From the NCBI GenBank assembly GCA_002278985.1, contig NCJP01000107.1, positions 1-9,714 of the forward strand: a stretch of 9,714 nucleotides of DNA, given 5' to 3'. A program made the position numbers and the translations under genes. This document shows positions 6,917-9,714 of the stretch, piece by piece (position 1 is the stretch's first letter; every line of letters starts with the position of its first letter). The notes beneath the pieces are model-generated. The model ran no database searches. It saw nothing but the letters and a program-made list of their open reading frames with translations, and was not told the origin of the DNA. The stretch is from Erythrobacter sp. 34-65-8 (GTDB lineage Bacteria > Pseudomonadota > Alphaproteobacteria > Sphingomonadales > Sphingomonadaceae).

Positions 6917-8140
6917 ATGTTCCAATGGCTAAAGCGCCCCGTGATGGAGCCCCGCTCGCCCCTTCCCCTGGCAGGCCTGCTGATTGCGCTGCTGACCGCG
7001 GTTTCCATCTGGGCCGCCGGGGTCGGGCTGTGGCTGAGCGCGGTGATCCTGCTGGTCTGGCTGGGCACGCTGTGGCTGGCCGGCAGCAATCCCCCGCCCG
7101 CGCGCGAACGGACCGACGATCCCCCCATCAGCCGTGACCGGATGAGCGGACTGATCGAGAATTCCAGCGCGCCTGTCCTGCTGATCGAAAAAGGCCGGGT
7201 CACGGTGGCCAACCGCAGTGCCCGCGAAGCACTGGGGCAGCATATCCTGGGCCAGGATGCGCGTGTGGTGTTCCGCCAGCCTGCCGCGATCAAACTGCTC
7301 GACCGCGCGAAGAACGGCTCTGCCACCGTCCGGGGACTGGTCCGCCGCCGCGACATCTGGCGGCTCAACCTGCAGCTCCTGTCCGAGACCCTGAGCGTGG
7401 TGGAACTGGTCAACATGACCGGCGAGGCGGATATCAGCCGCGCCCATACGGATTTCGTCGCCAATGCCAGCCACGAACTGCGCACCCCGCTGGCCTCGAT
7501 CATCGGCTATGTCGAGACGCTGATGGAAGATGATGGCGATCTTTCTTCCGATACGCGTGCGCGTTTTCTCAAGACGATCCTGTCCGAAGCCAATCGCCTG
7601 CAAAGCCTGGTCAGCGACCTGATGTCCCTCTCCCGCGTCGAAGCGGAAAAGCACGATGCGCCGGGGCAGACGATTGCGCTTCGCCAGCACGTGGTGCGGG
7701 CTGCAAAGGACGCCGCCGGGCCTGACCGGCAGCACCGCCTGCTGATCGAGGGGGAGCAGGATTTCTCCATCGAAGGTGACCCGCGCCAGATCGAGCAGCT
7801 GGTGCGCAATCTGGTCGATAACGCCTTGAAGTATGGCGCGGACAGCGAATCGGTGGTGGTCACGCTCGACGAAGCCCCGAGCGGCGATGCCCGTCTGACC
7901 GTGCGCGATTTCGGTGATGGCATTGCGCCCGAACACCTGCCCCACCTTACCCGGCGCTTCTATCGCACCGATCCTGGCCGGAGCCGTGCCTCGGGCGGGA
8001 CGGGTCTGGGCCTTGCCATCGTGAAGCATATCGCGGAGCGGCATCGCGCACGATTGGACATTGCAAGTGTCCTCGGTGACGGAACCAGTGTGACGGTTCG
8101 CTTTCCGGTGGTAAAGGCGGATGCGGAACCCTTGTCATGA
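6917..8140 (+). CDS. phoR: Phosphate regulon sensor histidine kinase PhoR
   Basis: This 407-aa membrane-bound histidine kinase would phosphorylate PhoB when phosphate is short. Two hydrophobic segments (about residues 16-36 and 38-56) anchor it with almost no periplasmic loop, as is usual for PhoR, which takes its signal from PstSCAB-PhoU rather than a ligand domain. A PAS-like region follows (about 75-165). The HisKA box FVANASHELRTPL places the phospho-accepting His at 186. The ATPase has its N-box at RNLVDNALKYG (Asn302), its G1 box at DFGDGI (331-336) and its G2 box at GGTGLGL (360-366). The PhoR assignment rests on this architecture together with pstC and pstA downstream. ATG 6917 lacks an obvious ribosome site; ATG 6944 (residue 10) is a possible alternative. 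It lies 66 bp after tRNA-Glu, so it may be partly expressed by read-through. phoB is not in the window. Confidence 0.9.
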   Translation: MFQWLKRPVMEPRSPLPLAGLLIALLTAVSIWAAGVGLWLSAVILLVWLGTLWLAGSNPPPARERTDDPPISRDRMSGLIENSSAPVLLIEKGRVTVANRSAREALGQHILGQDARVVFRQPAAIKLLDRAKNGSATVRGLVRRRDIWRLNLQLLSETLSVVELVNMTGEADISRAHTDFVANASHELRTPLASIIGYVETLMEDDGDLSSDTRARFLKTILSEANRLQSLVSDLMSLSRVEAEKHDAPGQTIALRQHVVRAAKDAAGPDRQHRLLIEGEQDFSIEGDPRQIEQLVRNLVDNALKYGADSESVVVTLDEAPSGDARLTVRDFGDGIAPEHLPHLTRRFYRTDPGRSRASGGTGLGLAIVKHIAERHRARLDIASVLGDGTSVTVRFPVVKADAEPLS

Positions 8141-8149
8141 TAGTGTCAT
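8132..8149 (+). promoter_or_regulatory. PHO box (PhoB binding site) upstream of pstC
   Basis: Two 7-mers, TTGTCAT and GTGTCAT, are separated by GATA, giving TGTCAT repeated at an exact 11-bp period. This matches the known PHO box architecture (CTGTCAT, 4-bp A/T-rich spacer, CTGTCAY). The site overlaps the phoR stop codon and lies 141 bp before pstC, where PhoB would activate the pst operon. I see no convincing -10 at the expected distance, so the promoter itself is unplaced. Confidence 0.65.
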
Positions 8150-8158
8150 CCACTATCA
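8138..8158. repeat. Inverted repeat overlapping the PHO box
   Basis: TGATAGTG and CACTATCA are perfect 8-bp inverted arms around a 5-nt TCATC loop. The repeat begins in the phoR stop codon and covers the second PHO half-site. It could form a hairpin in phoR mRNA or be a second regulator's operator; no T-run follows. Confidence 0.4.
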
Positions 8159-8252
8159 GCACGGACGAGTGGGCGGATTCGCTCCCGTCGCAGCAATCGT
8201 GAGCCTGATGACCTTTTCCGAATTTCGCCTCACCAGCACGACAGCCACCGCC

Positions 8253-8272
8253 TGCGCAACCCGGGTTGCGCA
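8253..8272. repeat. Perfect 20-bp palindrome before pstC
   Basis: TGCGCAACCC is followed directly by its exact reverse complement GGGTTGCGCA, with no spacer. In RNA this would give an 8-bp GC-rich stem with a CCGG loop. It ends at the first A of AAGGG (8272-8276), the most likely pstC ribosome site, so it could affect translation or serve as a dimeric operator. Confidence 0.5.
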
Positions 8273-8290
8273 AGGGATAACCATCGCCTG

Positions 8291-9676
8291 ATGTCTGTGA
8301 CCCTCCTCCTTCTGCTGGTACTGGGGCTTGCCCTGGCCGCCTGGCTGGCTGCACGCGCCCGGGCATGGTCGTTCCAGCGCGAACACGGCGCCCGCGCGCT
8401 GAAGTCCCTGCCCAATTACCACGCATGGTACGTTGCCCTGTGGGTGGCCGTGCCTGCGCTGGTGTTTCTGACGATCTGGTCGAATGTCGCGCCGCAACTG
8501 GTGCTCCAGTCAGTGCTGGCGAGCGATGCAGCCAACCTGCTGCCCGAGTTCGGCTTCAAGCGCGACTCGATCCTGGCCGAGGCCCGCGCCGTGGCGACAG
8601 GTGCCGCCCCGGCCGTCTTCAATCCCGAAGCGCAGGGTCTGATCGAACCTTTTCGCGAGGCGATCGGGCAGTTTAATCTGATCGGCATGGCTGTGACCGT
8701 GCTGATCGCCTTTGCCGCCGGTGCCTGGGCATTCCTGCGCCTCAACCCGGGTTTTACGGCACGGACACGGGTCGAACGTGCGGTGATGGTGCTCCTGCTG
8801 GTGGCCTCGCTGGTGGCGATCCTGACCACGCTGGGCATCTTCGCCAGCCTTGTGTTCGAAACGGCGCGTTTCTTCGGCATGGTCAGCCCGATCGATTTCC
8901 TGTTCGGCACCCATTGGGCCCCGGACCCGATGGCCAATGCTGAAAGTCCCGACGGATCGCGTTATGGCGCCATCCCGCTGTTTTGGGGCACCATCTTCAT
9001 CGGCGCGATCATCGCCATGATCGTCGCCATTCCGCTCGGCCTGATGAGCGCAATCTATCTCACCCAATATGCCGATCCGCGGGTCCGCGCCTGGGTCAAG
9101 CCGATGCTGGAAATCCTCGCCGGCGTACCCACTGTCGTCTACGGCTATTTCGCCGCACTGACCGTTGCGCCGGCCATCCGCGATCTCGCGCTGGCAGCGG
9201 GCATGTCCAACCCGTCGAGCGAAAGCGCACTGGCGGCCGGCGTTGTGATGGGGGTGATGATCATCCCGTTCGTCTCCTCGATGGCTGACGATTCGATTAC
9301 CGCCGTGCCCCAGGCCATGCGAGACGGCAGCCTTGCGATGGGCGCGACGACGTCCGAAACAATCCGCCGGGTGCTGATCCCGGCAGCGCTGCCGGGGATC
9401 GTCGCGGGCGTCATGCTCGCCATCAGCCGGGCGATTGGCGAAACCATGATCGTGGTCATGGCGGCGTCAACCGCCGCCAACCTCAGCGCCAACCCGCTGG
9501 AAGCGATGACCACCGTGACGGTACAGATTGTCGCCATGCTGACCGGCGAAGGCAGTTTCGACCATCCGGCCACGCTCAGCGCTTTTGCGCTGGGCTTCGT
9601 CCTGTTCATGGTCACGCTCGCACTCAATTTCATCGCCTTGCGCGTCGTCAAGAGGTTCCGCGAAGCATATGACTGA
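8291..9676 (+). CDS. pstC: Phosphate ABC transporter permease PstC (long form)
   Basis: This 461-aa inner-membrane permease of the high-affinity phosphate importer PstSCAB pairs with PstA. It is much longer than E. coli PstC (about 320 aa). The extra roughly 200 N-terminal residues have a membrane segment at about 3-22, another near 46-64, and further ones at about 128-149 and 164-188; this resembles the DUF3708-type region of alphaproteobacterial PstC. The usual permease domain follows from about 226, with membrane helices at 230-258, 275-295, 314-330, 366-392 and 430-450. The ATPase-contacting EAA-type loop is AVPQAMRDGSLAMGATTSE (338-356). GVPTVVYGYFA (278-288) is a typical PstC segment. 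Start ATG 8291 is preceded by AAGGG at a rather long 14-nt spacing. A PHO box lies upstream, so phosphate starvation should induce it. The stop overlaps the next gene. Confidence 0.93.
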   Translation: MSVTLLLLLVLGLALAAWLAARARAWSFQREHGARALKSLPNYHAWYVALWVAVPALVFLTIWSNVAPQLVLQSVLASDAANLLPEFGFKRDSILAEARAVATGAAPAVFNPEAQGLIEPFREAIGQFNLIGMAVTVLIAFAAGAWAFLRLNPGFTARTRVERAVMVLLLVASLVAILTTLGIFASLVFETARFFGMVSPIDFLFGTHWAPDPMANAESPDGSRYGAIPLFWGTIFIGAIIAMIVAIPLGLMSAIYLTQYADPRVRAWVKPMLEILAGVPTVVYGYFAALTVAPAIRDLALAAGMSNPSSESALAAGVVMGVMIIPFVSSMADDSITAVPQAMRDGSLAMGATTSETIRRVLIPAALPGIVAGVMLAISRAIGETMIVVMAASTAANLSANPLEAMTTVTVQIVAMLTGEGSFDHPATLSAFALGFVLFMVTLALNFIALRVVKRFREAYD

Positions 9677-9714
9677 GCGTGTCGCCCATACCCGCACTCC
9701 GGCCTTCGATGCGC
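9669..9714 (+). CDS. pstA: Start of phosphate ABC transporter permease PstA (cut by window end)
   Basis: ATG 9669 opens a new frame within the pstC stop, as ATGACTGA, giving an 8-nt overlap that implies translational coupling. Only the first 15 codons are visible (MTERVAHTRTPAFDA). They carry no diagnostic motif, so the name rests on position: pstA nearly always follows pstC. AGAGG at 9651-9655 is a possible ribosome site. Confidence 0.65.
   Translation, partial: MTERVAHTRTPAFDA

Noticed and set aside
6929..8044. Minus-strand open frame of 371 codons opposite phoR
   Set aside because: phoR has all kinase boxes in the plus frame; the opposite frame shows no motif.

Overview
The window is GC-rich, densely packed bacterial chromosome. 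Gene content points to an alphaproteobacterium, most likely a sphingomonad (Novosphingobium/Sphingobium/Erythrobacter type): a long-form LeuA, a PstC with an extra N-terminal region, a phoR-pstC-pstA order, and a tRNA-Glu with an encoded CCA. This placement is inferred from protein style and has not been checked by a search. I see no phage, transposon, CRISPR or plasmid functions; it reads as ordinary core chromosome with one broken gene.

Layout. (1) 1-1302, plus strand: the 3' three quarters of leuA (2-isopropylmalate synthase), followed by a hairpin. (2) 1424-3521, plus: a TIM-barrel amidohydrolase and a nitronate monooxygenase-type flavoprotein, 76 bp apart and probably co-transcribed. (3) 3536-4937, minus: a small flavodoxin-fold oxidoreductase followed by an unrecognised protein that probably starts at TTG; this pair converges on the monooxygenase gene. 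(4) 4991-6683, plus: recJ (single-strand exonuclease), broken at about 5996-6003 by a frame change together with loss of roughly 40 codons between the DHH and DHHA1 domains. (5) 6776-6850: tRNA-Glu(UUC) with a plausible promoter. (6) 6917-9714, plus: the phosphate-starvation locus, with phoR (sensor kinase), pstC (phosphate ABC permease) and the first codons of pstA, which overlaps pstC by 8 nt.

How the parts work together. PhoR would sense phosphate status through the PstSCAB-PhoU complex and phosphorylate PhoB. A good PHO-box-like direct repeat (two 7-mers with an 11-bp period) straddles the phoR stop codon, 141 bp before pstC, so the transporter operon probably has its own PhoB-driven promoter rather than relying only on read-through from phoR. 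The 150-bp phoR-pstC gap also holds an 8-bp-arm inverted repeat and a perfect 20-bp palindrome just before the pstC ribosome binding site. No pstS lies between phoR and pstC.

The most notable observations are the disrupted recJ and the structured phoR-pstC intergenic region. I did not find a convincing undescribed multi-gene system.
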